From the NCBI GenBank assembly GCA_946886475.1, contig CAMPIQ010000004.1, positions 4,239 to 68,238 of the forward strand: a DNA stretch of 64,000 nt, in the 5' to 3' direction. Source of the DNA: an uncultured Chitinophagales bacterium. GTDB taxonomy: Bacteria > Bacteroidota > Bacteroidia > Chitinophagales > Chitinophagaceae. The position numbers and the translations under genes are program-made. Positions 16,426-25,641 of the stretch are shown here, one piece after another. Numbering within the stretch: the first letter of the stretch is position 1; the number at the start of each line of letters is the position of its first letter. The notes under the pieces were generated by a model. That model worked only from the letters and a program-made list of their open reading frames with translations, had not been told where the DNA came from and did not search any database.

Positions 16426-18258
16426 ATGAAGCACCTCAGGGCATTAAATAAATATTTCTGGAAGTACAGGGTTAGACTTGGTATTGGTACGCTCTTCATT
16501 ATCATTTCAAACTACTTCAACGTATTGCAACCCCAGATCATGGGGTTTATCATTGACTTTGTTCAGAGAAGCCTGCCTGGATATGTTCCAAAAACAAATG
16601 TGCCGGCTTATGATATTGCGGTAAAAAAATTCATTGCCCTGATTGAAGGATGGGAGGTCAGCAGCATAAAGGTGGTGGTATTCTGCGGTGTGCTGATACT
16701 GATACTGGCCTTATTACGTGGGTTTTTTATGTTCCTGATGCGGCAGACCATCATAGTAATGAGCAGGCATATAGAATATGATCAGAAGAATGAAGTATTT
16801 GAACATTATCAGCAACTCGATGCTTCATTTTACAAAGTGCATAGCACGGGTGACCTGATGAGCAGGATGGCTGAGGACGTAAGCAGGGTTCGCATGTTCA
16901 CTGGTCCGGCCATCATGTACCTGGTAAACCTTATTACGCTCATATCCATGAGTGTTTTTTTTATGTATAAAAGAGAGCCCGAGCTTACCATGTATGTGCT
17001 GGCGCCCTTGCCTATACTGGCTATAACCATTTACCTGGTCAATAATATTATTCATAAGAGAAGTGAAGCTTTGCAGGCTTCACTAGCCGAACTAACCACC
17101 AGTGCGCAGCAATCATATTCCGGGATCAGGGTAATAAAATCTTTTGTACAGGAAAAACCAATATTTGATCATTTTAAAAGCATAAGTGAACAGTATCGTT
17201 CGCAGGCAACCGGACTGGCAAAAGTGGAAGCGTTTTATTTTCCTTCCATGACCCTCCTCATTGGTCTGAGTACGCTGCTCACCATTATGATAGGAGGAAT
17301 CTATTACATCAATGGTGAGAGAGGTATTGGTATAGATATCATCCTTGAATTTGTGATCTATATCAATATGCTCACCTTTCCCGTTAGCGCCATTGGATGG
17401 ACGGCAAGCATGATACAAAGAGCCTCGGCTTCACAAAAAAGACTCAATGAGTTTCTGAATACCCGGCCATCGATCAGGACTGAAACCGGGTCAGCTAAGG
17501 CCGATGTATCCGGTAATATCAATATAGACCAGGTGAATTTTACCTATGCGCACACCGGCGTTCATGCACTTAAAGATTTTACATTACACATAAAGCCCGG
17601 CCAGCAGGTGGCCGTGGTAGGAAGAACAGGGAGCGGAAAAACCACCCTGGCCCAATTACTGATGCGCATGTTTGATGTGGATTCGGGCAGTATAAAATAT
17701 GAAGGGAATAATATTAAGGAACTCAGTGTTACCGACCTCAGAAAACAGATCAGCTATGTACCGCAGGACGGATTCCTGTTTAGCGATTCCATAGAAAATA
17801 ATATTTCATTCGGGGCAAAAGACAGGGACCAGTCAAAAATAAAAGAAGCAGCAAGACTGGCGGTTATTGATCGCGATATTGAATCGCTGCCAAAGGGTTT
17901 TGAAACCGAGATCGGGGAGAGGGGGGTGATGTTGAGCGGCGGGCAAAAACAAAGGATCTCTATTGCAAGGGCATTGATGAAGGATGCTCCTTTGCTGATA
18001 CTTGATGATTGCCTGAGCGCTGTGGATGCAAGAACTGAAAAACAGATCATTTCAAATCTCAGGGATTACCTGAAAGGAAGAACATCAATTCTTATTACAC
18101 ATAGAATTTTCAATCTGTTGAATTTCGACAAGATCATTGTGCTGGAGGAGGGAAGGATAATTGAAGAAGGCACACATGAAACCCTGCTGATAAAAAAAGG
18201 GACTTATTATGAAATGTACCAGCGGCAACAGGAAAAGGAAAGTGCATCCGGAACATGA
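16426..18258 (+). CDS. MsbA-like ABC exporter (fused permease and ATPase)
   Basis: A half-transporter that should work as a homodimer in the inner membrane. Numbered from the ATG at 16426 (610 residues), the N-terminal part holds six membrane helices typical of ABC type-1 exporters (to about residue 320), including the coupling region SRMAEDVSRVR. The C-terminal ATPase has Walker A GRTGSGKTT, Q-loop YVPQDGFLF, signature LSGGQKQR, Walker B LLILDDCLSA and the H-loop ITHR. Relatives export lipids, peptides or drugs; the substrate is not readable. The ATP site is intact. A TTG at 16411 extends the frame by five codons but the ATG is a better start. Confidence 0.93.
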   Translation: MKHLRALNKYFWKYRVRLGIGTLFIIISNYFNVLQPQIMGFIIDFVQRSLPGYVPKTNVPAYDIAVKKFIALIEGWEVSSIKVVVFCGVLILILALLRGFFMFLMRQTIIVMSRHIEYDQKNEVFEHYQQLDASFYKVHSTGDLMSRMAEDVSRVRMFTGPAIMYLVNLITLISMSVFFMYKREPELTMYVLAPLPILAITIYLVNNIIHKRSEALQASLAELTTSAQQSYSGIRVIKSFVQEKPIFDHFKSISEQYRSQATGLAKVEAFYFPSMTLLIGLSTLLTIMIGGIYYINGERGIGIDIILEFVIYINMLTFPVSAIGWTASMIQRASASQKRLNEFLNTRPSIRTETGSAKADVSGNINIDQVNFTYAHTGVHALKDFTLHIKPGQQVAVVGRTGSGKTTLAQLLMRMFDVDSGSIKYEGNNIKELSVTDLRKQISYVPQDGFLFSDSIENNISFGAKDRDQSKIKEAARLAVIDRDIESLPKGFETEIGERGVMLSGGQKQRISIARALMKDAPLLILDDCLSAVDARTEKQIISNLRDYLKGRTSILITHRIFNLLNFDKIIVLEEGRIIEEGTHETLLIKKGTYYEMYQRQQEKESASGT

Positions 18259-18394
18259 TAAAGAAAGGCTGAACCAGGAGCCCGGGTTACAGGGCTTCAA
18301 TTATGATTCCTGATAGGTTCACTGTTACAGATACACGCGGTTATAATGCAAAACTCTCGCTCTAAAATCCTTATTTTCATTAAAGCTTATCAAA

Positions 18395-18425
18395 TTTGGC
18401 TGTTGAAAAAACATAATTATATTTG
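18395..18425 (+). promoter_or_regulatory. Consensus Bacteroidota promoter upstream of the PUR gene
   Basis: TTTG at 18395-18398 and TATATTTG at 18418-18425 are separated by exactly 19 nt, matching the Bacteroidota sigma-A consensus (-33 TTTG, -7 TAnnTTTG). Transcription should begin near 18432, about 40 nt before the start codon. It is the best promoter match I found in the window. Confidence 0.65.
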
Positions 18426-18457
18426 TAAGCATTAGAAAACCAAAACTTTTTATTAAC

Positions 18458-18470
18458 TGTAAAATTTACA
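18458..18470. promoter_or_regulatory. TGTAAA-N-TTTACA palindrome in the PUR gene leader
   Basis: TGTAAA (18458-18463), A, TTTACA (18465-18470): a 13-nt odd palindrome ending 3 nt before the GTG start, downstream of the predicted transcription start. The same core occurs at 35730-35744 in front of rpmI-rplT. Confidence 0.4.
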
Positions 18471-18473
18471 AAA

Positions 18474-18878
18474 GTGGCGTACGACAATAATGACAAGAAA
18501 ATGGAAAGCATTTACAGCAAACGTATTCGTGCCGGCAAACGCAGGACTTACTTTTTTGATGTAAGGGCTACACGTGGAAATGATTATTACCTCACCATTA
18601 CTGAAAGCCGCAAACGTTTTAACGATAATGGATACGACAGGCATAAGATCTTTTTGTATAAAGAGGATTTCAACAAATTCATAAAAGCCCTGACAGAAGC
18701 GGTTGATCATGTAAAAACACAGTTAATGCCTGATTTTGACTTTGATGCTTACAACCACGATGAAATTGATGCCGAACATGAAGGAGAGGAAGTTTCAGCT
18801 GAGGTTGAGGTTCCGGAAACCAATGATTCGCCTTCAACTCCCTCTGCCGCTTCCTCTGAAGAAGTAGATAAATGGTAA
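18474..18878 (+). CDS. PUR-alpha-like nucleic-acid-binding protein (DUF3276)
   Basis: The 134-residue protein matches the DUF3276/PUR family found across Bacteroidota. The conserved core, about residues 11-90, has SKRIRAGKRRTYFFDVRAT, DYYLTITESRKR and IFLYKEDFNKF: basic and aromatic residues on a small beta-sheet that in PUR-family proteins binds single-stranded DNA or RNA. The tail from about residue 92 is acidic and probably disordered. I take the GTG at 18474 as start (MAYDNNDKK...), which follows family N-termini; an ATG at 18501 is an alternative that would still keep the core. It is monocistronic with a strong promoter and a terminator. Confidence 0.88.
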   Translation: MAYDNNDKKMESIYSKRIRAGKRRTYFFDVRATRGNDYYLTITESRKRFNDNGYDRHKIFLYKEDFNKFIKALTEAVDHVKTQLMPDFDFDAYNHDEIDAEHEGEEVSAEVEVPETNDSPSTPSAASSEEVDKW

Positions 18879-18900
18879 AATAAAAAAAATATTTCGCTGA

Positions 18901-18921
18901 AAGCCCCATAATATGGGGCTT
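18901..18921 (+). terminator. Rho-independent terminator after the PUR gene
   Basis: AAGCCCCAT (18901-18909) and ATGGGGCTT (18913-18921) form a 9-bp stem with a 3-nt loop, continued by U residues, 23 nt past the stop. Confidence 0.85.
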
Positions 18922-19102
18922 TTTCATATCTTGTTTTTTCAATATTTGAAAACAAGGCTTTGTGTATGTTTGCTAACCAGGGATCTCTCTACGACCAGCT
19001 TTCCCACATTCAGACCAGTACTCAATCATTGATAGCTTTCAGGTAATGTAAATTTTCTGAGTAAATCTTTAAAGTCATATCCAAATAACCAACACTGACT
19101 TC

Positions 19103-22081
19103 ATGAAAAATATTATTGGGGCAATTTTGCTGTCGACCTTGATCGTCCTGGCCGGTTTGTTTTTCTTACCCGGAAAGGTAACTTCTGAAGAGATTCTTAC
19201 TGGTGAAGTAGTACTTCAGGTTGAAAGGGAAGAAGAGGAAGGTCCTGAACAGAAAAAGGCTGCACAAAAGGAAAGGTTTGAAAGAGAGGTCATGATGACC
19301 CGGGATCCTCGCCTGGGTTATGTTCCCACCGAAAGACTGCTGGAGGCTGAGAAGCAGGCAAAGTTGATGCAGTCAAAGATGGCTGACATATCGGCCCTTA
19401 CATGGACCGAAAGAGGCCCGGACAACAGGGGTGGCCGTACCCGCGCCGTGATCATAGACAGGAATGATGCCAGTGGAAATACAGTTTTTGCCGGAAGTGT
19501 TTCAGGTGGTTTATGGCGCACTACGAATTTTAAATCAGCTACTCCGGCCTGGGTACAGATACCTTCCGTTTCAGCCAATCTTGCCATTACAGCGCTTGCG
19601 CAGGATCCTTCAAGCTATAATATTATGTATGCGGGAACCGGTGAGGGATTTAATAATATTGATGCCGTAAGGGGGCTTGGTATTTATCGATCAACTGATG
19701 CCGGACTTACCTGGTCATTATTGCCATCAACAACTACAGGGGGTGTCAACAAAAATGATTTTTCATTTGTTCAGAATATTCTGGTATATACCAATGGTGA
19801 TGTATATGCTTCCGGTATAAGCGCGGTATTTTGTAATAGCGGGGGTATTTTGAAATCTACCAATGGAGGCACTTCATGGTCGCGGGTAATTGGCAATTAT
19901 ACAGGAGGTAGTACCTGTGATAATGCATTTGATTTTTTGGGTTATGATATTGAAATGTCAAAAGATGGCGACCTGTATGCAACGGTAATTGATAATGGTT
20001 TTTCTTTTTCAGCACCTGCAACAACAGATACAACACTGGGAAAGATTTACCGTTCCCCTGCAGGCGCTTCTGTTGGAAATGCAGGCACCTGGATCAATGT
20101 AACACCTCCCGCACCGGATGAACCTGGATCTTACTGGCAAAGGATTGAGCTGGCCTGTTCCCCCATAAATAATAATACGGTATATGCCCTGATGCAGGGT
20201 ATAGGTAGCGAAGTAGGTGGCGTAAGGGTGAGCACAGATGCGGGTGAAACCTGGACATTAAAAGATAATACTGCCATGTGGTGCGACCAGGGTTCTTCCA
20301 CCTCAGTAGATTTTTCAAGGGGACAGGCCTGGTATAACCTCTGTATAGCCATTAAGCCTGATGATGAACAAACCCTTTATTTAGGCGGAGTGGATGTGAT
20401 GAAATCAGTAAATGGCGGGGTTAGCTGGAATCAAAATACACAATGGGCTTCTGGTTGTGCCACACTGCCTACCATACATGCAGATATTCATAATTTCTTT
20501 TTCTTTCCAGGTGCACCCAATGAATTCATTGTTGTGAACGACGGTGGCATTTATTATTCACCTGATAATGGAACCAGCTATTTAAATAAAAGTGTTGGTT
20601 ATAATACAATACAGTACTATTCAGGTGCGCTTCACCCAACGGCCGCATCCAACCATATGCTGGCCGGAGCGCAGGATAATGGAACACATAAATTTTCTGC
20701 TGCCGGATTGGGATCTGTTATAGAAGCTACAGGCGGAGATGGCGGATTTTGTTTTATTGACCAGGATAATCCCGATATCCAGATCACAGCTTATACCAAT
20801 TGTTTTTTTGAAATATCCAGGAACGGTGGCGCCAGCTTTGATGTTTCTGCTTATTTCGGTGCTAATGGCCGCTTCATTAATCCGGCAGATTATGATGATA
20901 ATGCCAACCTGTTATTTGCAGCTTATACAGGGGGGCGAATTCTAAGAGTGAATAATATTGCTTCCGGGGTAATTTCCGGTAACGCATTTTTGATTGGTGC
21001 AGCCGGCACACGGCTGGCCTCTGCATTCAGGGTTGATCCAAATACGGCAAACAAACTTTGGGTGGCGTTTTCAGGTAATGGCGTGGCTCCGGTTCTTGTT
21101 TCATTAACGAATACGCATACCACTCCCGTATCAACTACCATTACCCTGCCTGCAACAATGACTGCCGGCCATTATATTTCCAGTATTGATGTTGAGCAGG
21201 GCAATGCAGGTCATATTGTTCTTTCTGTTTCCAACTATGGAGTAACAAGTGTTTATGAATCTATCAATGGTGGTGTTAGCTGGACAGCTTTGGATAACGG
21301 CTCCAATCTTCCCGACGTTCCTGTTCGCTGGGCAATGATAGCGCCTGAAGGTGGTATTATGCTGGCAACTGAACTTGGGGTGTGGGGTGCCGAAACCACC
21401 GCGGGAACTTCCACGGCCTGGGTGCAAAGCCCGGGTATTCCCAATGTAAGAGTAGATATGCTCACACACCGTACTTCCGATAATACGGTAATTGCAGCTA
21501 CTCATGGACGAGGATTATTTACAACGGTTATTTCTTCAGCGCTTCCTGTTACCCTGGTTGACTTTAAAGGAAAAACTGACCAGAGATCTGTGTTGCTTGA
21601 ATGGATCACCAGCGAGGAGATCAATGCAAAAGATTTTACTGTTGAGAAATCCTCTAATGGCAATCAATATTTTTCCATTGGAATAGTTGCTGCGGCAGGT
21701 AATACAAATTCCCAGAGAAATTACAAGCTTTATGATCACCAGGTAAACCCTGTAAACTATTACCGTTTAAGAATGCGCGATCTGGATGGAAGGGAGCAGC
21801 TTAGTAAAGTTGTTGTGATCCGTTATAACGGAGTGAAACAACATGTATGGGCAGTAAACAATCCTTTCCATAATTATATTGATCTCCGGATGGCAAAAGA
21901 CGGAGGTAAAATGCAATTGCAATTATTTAATATGAATGGTGTAATGATAAAACAACAATCATTTAATAATCCCGGTAATGTTTTGCGCTGGAATGTGAAT
22001 TCTCATCTTTCCCCAGGAACATACATTCTCAACATAAATATAGATGGGGAATTGTTCACGCATAAACTAACAAGGCAATAA
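19103..22081 (+). CDS. Secreted BNR/VPS10-like beta-propeller protein with T9SS sorting domain
   Basis: The 992-residue protein starts with a signal peptide or signal anchor (about 1-22), followed by a charged helical stretch (about 40-95). From about 98 come repeated sialidase/VPS10-type beta-propeller blades with Asp-box-like turns such as STDAGLTW, STNGGTSW, STDAGETW, SVNGGVSW and SINGGVSW. After the propeller (to about 815) is a fibronectin-like segment (VLLEWITSEEINAKDFTVEKS) and a C-terminal type-A T9SS sorting domain (about 915-992; NPFHNYIDLRM ... LSPGTYILNI). Type IX secretion would carry it through the outer membrane and anchor or release it. No peptidase or sialidase catalytic set is evident, so an enzyme name is not justified. 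A lipoprotein gene follows after 20 nt. Confidence 0.88.
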   Translation: MKNIIGAILLSTLIVLAGLFFLPGKVTSEEILTGEVVLQVEREEEEGPEQKKAAQKERFEREVMMTRDPRLGYVPTERLLEAEKQAKLMQSKMADISALTWTERGPDNRGGRTRAVIIDRNDASGNTVFAGSVSGGLWRTTNFKSATPAWVQIPSVSANLAITALAQDPSSYNIMYAGTGEGFNNIDAVRGLGIYRSTDAGLTWSLLPSTTTGGVNKNDFSFVQNILVYTNGDVYASGISAVFCNSGGILKSTNGGTSWSRVIGNYTGGSTCDNAFDFLGYDIEMSKDGDLYATVIDNGFSFSAPATTDTTLGKIYRSPAGASVGNAGTWINVTPPAPDEPGSYWQRIELACSPINNNTVYALMQGIGSEVGGVRVSTDAGETWTLKDNTAMWCDQGSSTSVDFSRGQAWYNLCIAIKPDDEQTLYLGGVDVMKSVNGGVSWNQNTQWASGCATLPTIHADIHNFFFFPGAPNEFIVVNDGGIYYSPDNGTSYLNKSVGYNTIQYYSGALHPTAASNHMLAGAQDNGTHKFSAAGLGSVIEATGGDGGFCFIDQDNPDIQITAYTNCFFEISRNGGASFDVSAYFGANGRFINPADYDDNANLLFAAYTGGRILRVNNIASGVISGNAFLIGAAGTRLASAFRVDPNTANKLWVAFSGNGVAPVLVSLTNTHTTPVSTTITLPATMTAGHYISSIDVEQGNAGHIVLSVSNYGVTSVYESINGGVSWTALDNGSNLPDVPVRWAMIAPEGGIMLATELGVWGAETTAGTSTAWVQSPGIPNVRVDMLTHRTSDNTVIAATHGRGLFTTVISSALPVTLVDFKGKTDQRSVLLEWITSEEINAKDFTVEKSSNGNQYFSIGIVAAAGNTNSQRNYKLYDHQVNPVNYYRLRMRDLDGREQLSKVVVIRYNGVKQHVWAVNNPFHNYIDLRMAKDGGKMQLQLFNMNGVMIKQQSFNNPGNVLRWNVNSHLSPGTYILNINIDGELFTHKLTRQ

Positions 22082-22101
22082 ATACGGGAGTTAAGTTTTT
22101 C

Positions 22102-22575
22102 ATGAAGAACGCTGTTTTTATATGGATCATCCCTGCCTTGTTCTCATGTGCATCAACCAGGCCAAAGCCATTTGAAATGGTCCATGCCTACTACCAGGTA
22201 AGGATAGCCGGTATGGTGGAAACAGGGCGGGTGAATGTATCAGATACCCTTCCTGTTCTTTTCATCCAGTCAGTCGAAGTACCGGTAATTACTGCTGTGC
22301 GGATGGGAAATAATTCCTTCTCAGCCAAACCAATTGAGTTGAATGAATTTCCTCACCCGGTAGGTATTGATGTATCCACTGGAAGCAGGATTGATTTAAC
22401 GCCGGGAAAAGGAAGAAGACTATTTTTTATCGATCTGAAGAAAAGAGCCCTCTCTGTTATTCCTGTTGATGAGATCAAAACCGGAGAGATCCTGATTGTT
22501 GGTGAAAAAGAGGGCAGCAGCTTTCAGCTTATCATCCCGCATTCAATACAGCTGGCGGCGCCCAGATTTAAATGA
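22102..22575 (+). CDS. Small hypothetical lipoprotein (157 aa)
   Basis: The N-terminus (MKNAVFIWIIPALFSCAS) is a lipoprotein signal peptide with the lipobox cysteine at residue 16, so the mature protein is probably anchored in the outer or inner membrane. The rest is predicted mostly beta (YYQVRIAGMVETGRVNVSDTLPVLFIQSVEVP) with no motif I recognise. It starts 20 nt after the T9SS cargo gene and is probably co-transcribed with it, which suggests a joint surface role. The product converges on pgi. No function is assigned. Confidence 0.7.
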   Translation: MKNAVFIWIIPALFSCASTRPKPFEMVHAYYQVRIAGMVETGRVNVSDTLPVLFIQSVEVPVITAVRMGNNSFSAKPIELNEFPHPVGIDVSTGSRIDLTPGKGRRLFFIDLKKRALSVIPVDEIKTGEILIVGEKEGSSFQLIIPHSIQLAAPRFK

Positions 22576-22609
22576 ATCCTGCTTTGCCAAAGCCCTGTAA
22601 TGGAAGCAG

Positions 22610-24262
22610 CTACTTCCTCATTTCCTTAAATGCATTGATCAAACCATTGGTAGAAACATCATGAGAAGTTATGCTGTCATCATTTTTCAGTTCAGGTAAT
22701 ATTTTATTGGCAAGCTGCTTTCCCAATTCCACGCCCCATTGATCAAAACTGAAAATATTCCAGATCACGCCCTGTACAAAGATCTTGTGTTCGTATAATG
22801 CAATGAGTTGGCCCAGGGAATAAGGCGTGATCTTTTTTACAAGGATGGAATTGGTTGGCTGGTTGCCTTTAAATATTTTGAAAGGTGAAAGTTTTGCTAT
22901 GGTTTCAACAGGTTTGCCCTGGTTCAACAATTCCTCTTCAACTTCTTCCTCAGATTTTCCATTCATCAGTGCCTCGGTTTGTGCAAAAAAATTGGATAAG
23001 AGGATCTGGTGATGGTCACCAATTGAATTATGGGATTGCGCTGCGGCAATAAAATCGCAGGGAATTAAATGTGTGCCCTGGTGGATCAGCTGATAAAAAG
23101 CATGCTGGCCATTTGTGCCCGGCTCTCCCCAGATAACCGGGCCGGTTTTATAATCAACCGCTTCGCCATTCCGGTCAACATATTTTCCATTGCTTTCCAT
23201 ATTTCCCTGTTGGAAATAAGCAGCAAAGCGATGCAGGTATTGATCATAGGGTAGTATGGCTTCAGTCCGGGCATCAAAAAAATTGGTGTACCAAATCCCT
23301 ATCAGTGCCATGAGCACAGGAATATTCTTTTCTGGCGGAGTTGTTCTGAAATGTTCATCAATTGCATGTGCGCCTTTCAATAATTCCTCAAAATTCTCAT
23401 ATCCTATGGTCAGCACAACAGAGAGACCGATGGCACTCCATAAGGAATACCTTCCTCCAACCCAGTCCCAGAACCTGAACATGTTTTCTTTATCAATACC
23501 AAATTTTACTACATCTGTTTCATTGGTGGAAAGTGCAACAAAATGTTTTGCAATATGTTTCTCATCACCGGCATGTTCAAGAAACCATTTCCTCGCAGTG
23601 TGTGCATTGGTCATGGTTTCCTGGGTGGTAAATGTTTTGGAAGCAATCAGGAAGAGGGTCTCCCCGGGATCTACTTTTTTTAAAGTTTCTGCAATGTGGC
23701 TGGCATCAACGTTAGAAACAAAATAGGATTGGATCTGCGGTTTCCAATAAGGCTTCAATGCTTCCGTTACCATAAACGGACCAAGGTCACTGCCTCCTAT
23801 GCCAATATTTACAATATACCTGATCTGTTTACCTGAATAGCCTTTCCATGATCCGTTATGAATTTTTTCAGCAAACTTCTTCATCTGCTCCAGCACTGCA
23901 CTTACTTCAGGCATTACATCTTCACCCGAAGCATACATGGGTTTACTGGAAAAATTACGAAGGGCTACATGTAACACGGACCTCTGTTCGGTTTCATTGA
24001 TAAGATCTCCGTTAAACATTGCTTCGATGGCTTCGGGAAGCCTGCATTCACCAGCGAGTTGTAAAAGTTTTTGTATGGTTTGATCTGTGATTAGATTTTT
24101 TGAAAAGTCAATTACTATATCATTCAGGCAAAATGCAAATTTTTTAAATCTTTCCCTGTCCCGGTCAAACAGGGTTTTCATATGAACCTGCTTCATTTCT
24201 GCTGCATGTAACTGCAGTTCATTCCATGCCTTTGTGGTTGTTGGGTTGATCTTTGGAAACAT
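22610..24262 (-). CDS. pgi: Glucose-6-phosphate isomerase
   Basis: Interconverts glucose 6-phosphate and fructose 6-phosphate. The 550-residue protein is the long bacterial/eukaryotic type. Motifs: [11 protein letters not shown] (phosphate loop), SKTFTTQET, the PGI signature 1 region [14 protein letters not shown], catalytic Glu in [18 protein letters not shown], and the C-terminal signature [17 protein letters not shown] with the active-site Lys. It begins 9 nt after the ltaE stop and is the second gene of a two-gene unit. No anomalies seen. Confidence 0.97.
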   Translation of the reverse strand: MFPKINPTTTKAWNELQLHAAEMKQVHMKTLFDRDRERFKKFAFCLNDIVIDFSKNLITDQTIQKLLQLAGECRLPEAIEAMFNGDLINETEQRSVLHVALRNFSSKPMYASGEDVMPEVSAVLEQMKKFAEKIHNGSWKGYSGKQIRYIVNIGIGGSDLGPFMVTEALKPYWKPQIQSYFVSNVDASHIAETLKKVDPGETLFLIASKTFTTQETMTNAHTARKWFLEHAGDEKHIAKHFVALSTNETDVVKFGIDKENMFRFWDWVGGRYSLWSAIGLSVVLTIGYENFEELLKGAHAIDEHFRTTPPEKNIPVLMALIGIWYTNFFDARTEAILPYDQYLHRFAAYFQQGNMESNGKYVDRNGEAVDYKTGPVIWGEPGTNGQHAFYQLIHQGTHLIPCDFIAAAQSHNSIGDHHQILLSNFFAQTEALMNGKSEEEVEEELLNQGKPVETIAKLSPFKIFKGNQPTNSILVKKITPYSLGQLIALYEHKIFVQGVIWNIFSFDQWGVELGKQLANKILPELKNDDSITSHDVSTNGLINAFKEMRK

Positions 24263-24271
24263 CTTTATATT

Positions 24272-25294
24272 TTATAAATTAATATCTTCTATCACCTTAA
24301 TAGTGTGCGCTATCATCTCTGCACTGATATCCAGGTGCACCACAAGCCTTACCGAAGCAGGTGCAATGGCATAGGCCAGAATGCCATGGTCTTTGAACTT
24401 TGCAACAAGCTGACTGGAAGAACGGCCTGGCTTTAAATGAAAAATGATGATATTGGTTTCCACCGGTAATACTTCTGCCACAAATTCTTTTTGCTGAAGT
24501 GCAGTTGCAATTTGTTTTGCATGCTGATGATCCTGTTCCAGTCTGCCGACATGATGTTGTAAAGCATGGATTCCCGCTGCTGCCATAAATCCGGCCTGAC
24601 GCATACCACCGCCAAAAGCCTTCCTCACCCTTCTTGCTTTTTTAATAAAATCACCGGGTCCAAGTAAAACGCTACCAACCGGTGCACCCAGACTTTTACT
24701 AAGGCAGATAGAAATGGAATGAAAGGCCCTGCCAAATTCCAGGGGAGATTGTTTTTTCGCCACCAGGGCATTGAACAGCCGGGCTCCGTCAAGATGCAGT
24801 TTTAAATTATGGTCGTCACAAACTTTACGGATCCTTTGGATCTCATTTATATCATAACAACTTCCGCCGCCACGGTTGGCCGTATTTTCAAGGCACACAA
24901 GGCTGGTATGGGCCCGGTGTACATCATCCGGGTTGATAGCTTCCTCAACCTGTTGCGCATTGATCCTGCCACGGTCGCCATTCAATAGCTTAACGGATGC
25001 TGATGAATTGAATGCAATTCCGCCTCCTTCGTATTGATATATATGAGCAGTATGGTCACAGATCACTTCATCACCTGGCTGTGTATGGCATTTGATGGCG
25101 ATCTGATTGGTCATGGTGCCGGAAGGACAATATAAAGCAGCCTCCATCCCAAACATTTCAGAGGCAGTTCTCTCCAGTTCATTAATGGAAGGATCCTCAC
25201 CAAAAACATCATCTCCAACGGGGGCCTTCATCATTGCATCCAGCATTTCCGGGGTAGGTTTCGTAACTGTGTCCGACCTGTAGTCTGCAACCAT
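24272..25294 (-). CDS. ltaE: Low-specificity L-threonine aldolase
   Basis: A PLP enzyme of fold type I that cleaves L-threonine or L-allo-threonine to glycine and acetaldehyde. The 340-residue protein has the family N-terminus YRSDTVTKPTPEM, the GDDVFGEDPS loop, HLDGARLFNA (Asp contacting PLP) and the Schiff-base Lys K200 in CLSKSLGAPVGS. It is the first gene of a two-gene unit with pgi (9-nt gap). The 346-nt region in front carries its promoter on the minus strand and that of the outer-membrane receptor on the plus strand. Confidence 0.94.
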   Translation of the reverse strand: MVADYRSDTVTKPTPEMLDAMMKAPVGDDVFGEDPSINELERTASEMFGMEAALYCPSGTMTNQIAIKCHTQPGDEVICDHTAHIYQYEGGGIAFNSSASVKLLNGDRGRINAQQVEEAINPDDVHRAHTSLVCLENTANRGGGSCYDINEIQRIRKVCDDHNLKLHLDGARLFNALVAKKQSPLEFGRAFHSISICLSKSLGAPVGSVLLGPGDFIKKARRVRKAFGGGMRQAGFMAAAGIHALQHHVGRLEQDHQHAKQIATALQQKEFVAEVLPVETNIIIFHLKPGRSSSQLVAKFKDHGILAYAIAPASVRLVVHLDISAEMIAHTIKVIEDINL

Positions 25295-25641
25295 CTTTTT
25301 TTTGCAATATTAAAACAGTTCCGGTTCAGGCGTTCTATGTCCGGGTGGAATGATAAGTAAAAGGTAAAAAACTCCATTCGGATAATCGTGCTCTGTAGTG
25401 CTTTAGGGCAGTCCGTATTTTTCATTTTTCATTTCTCCCACCGTTCATATCAATTTATTTCCTCTTATAATAATAGCCCCTTCAACTGTAACCTGGCTCC
25501 TGGTACGGCGTCATATAACTGTCAATCAAATACCGGCCATCAATAAATACGGCCGTTTATTTTAAAACAATGTACTTGATATTGCATAGTACTTAGTTTT
25601 GGATTGTAATAATTATAGCATAGTATTTTAAATAAACAGAA
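25295..25641. other. 347-nt divergent intergenic region
   Basis: This gap lies between the divergent ltaE and outer-membrane receptor genes. It holds the word TGGCTCCTGG (25494-25503), which recurs at 53180-53189, an ACGGCCGT palindrome near 25548, and TAGTTTTG (25594-25601), a -7-like element for the receptor. I see no gene or structured RNA in it. Confidence 0.5.
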
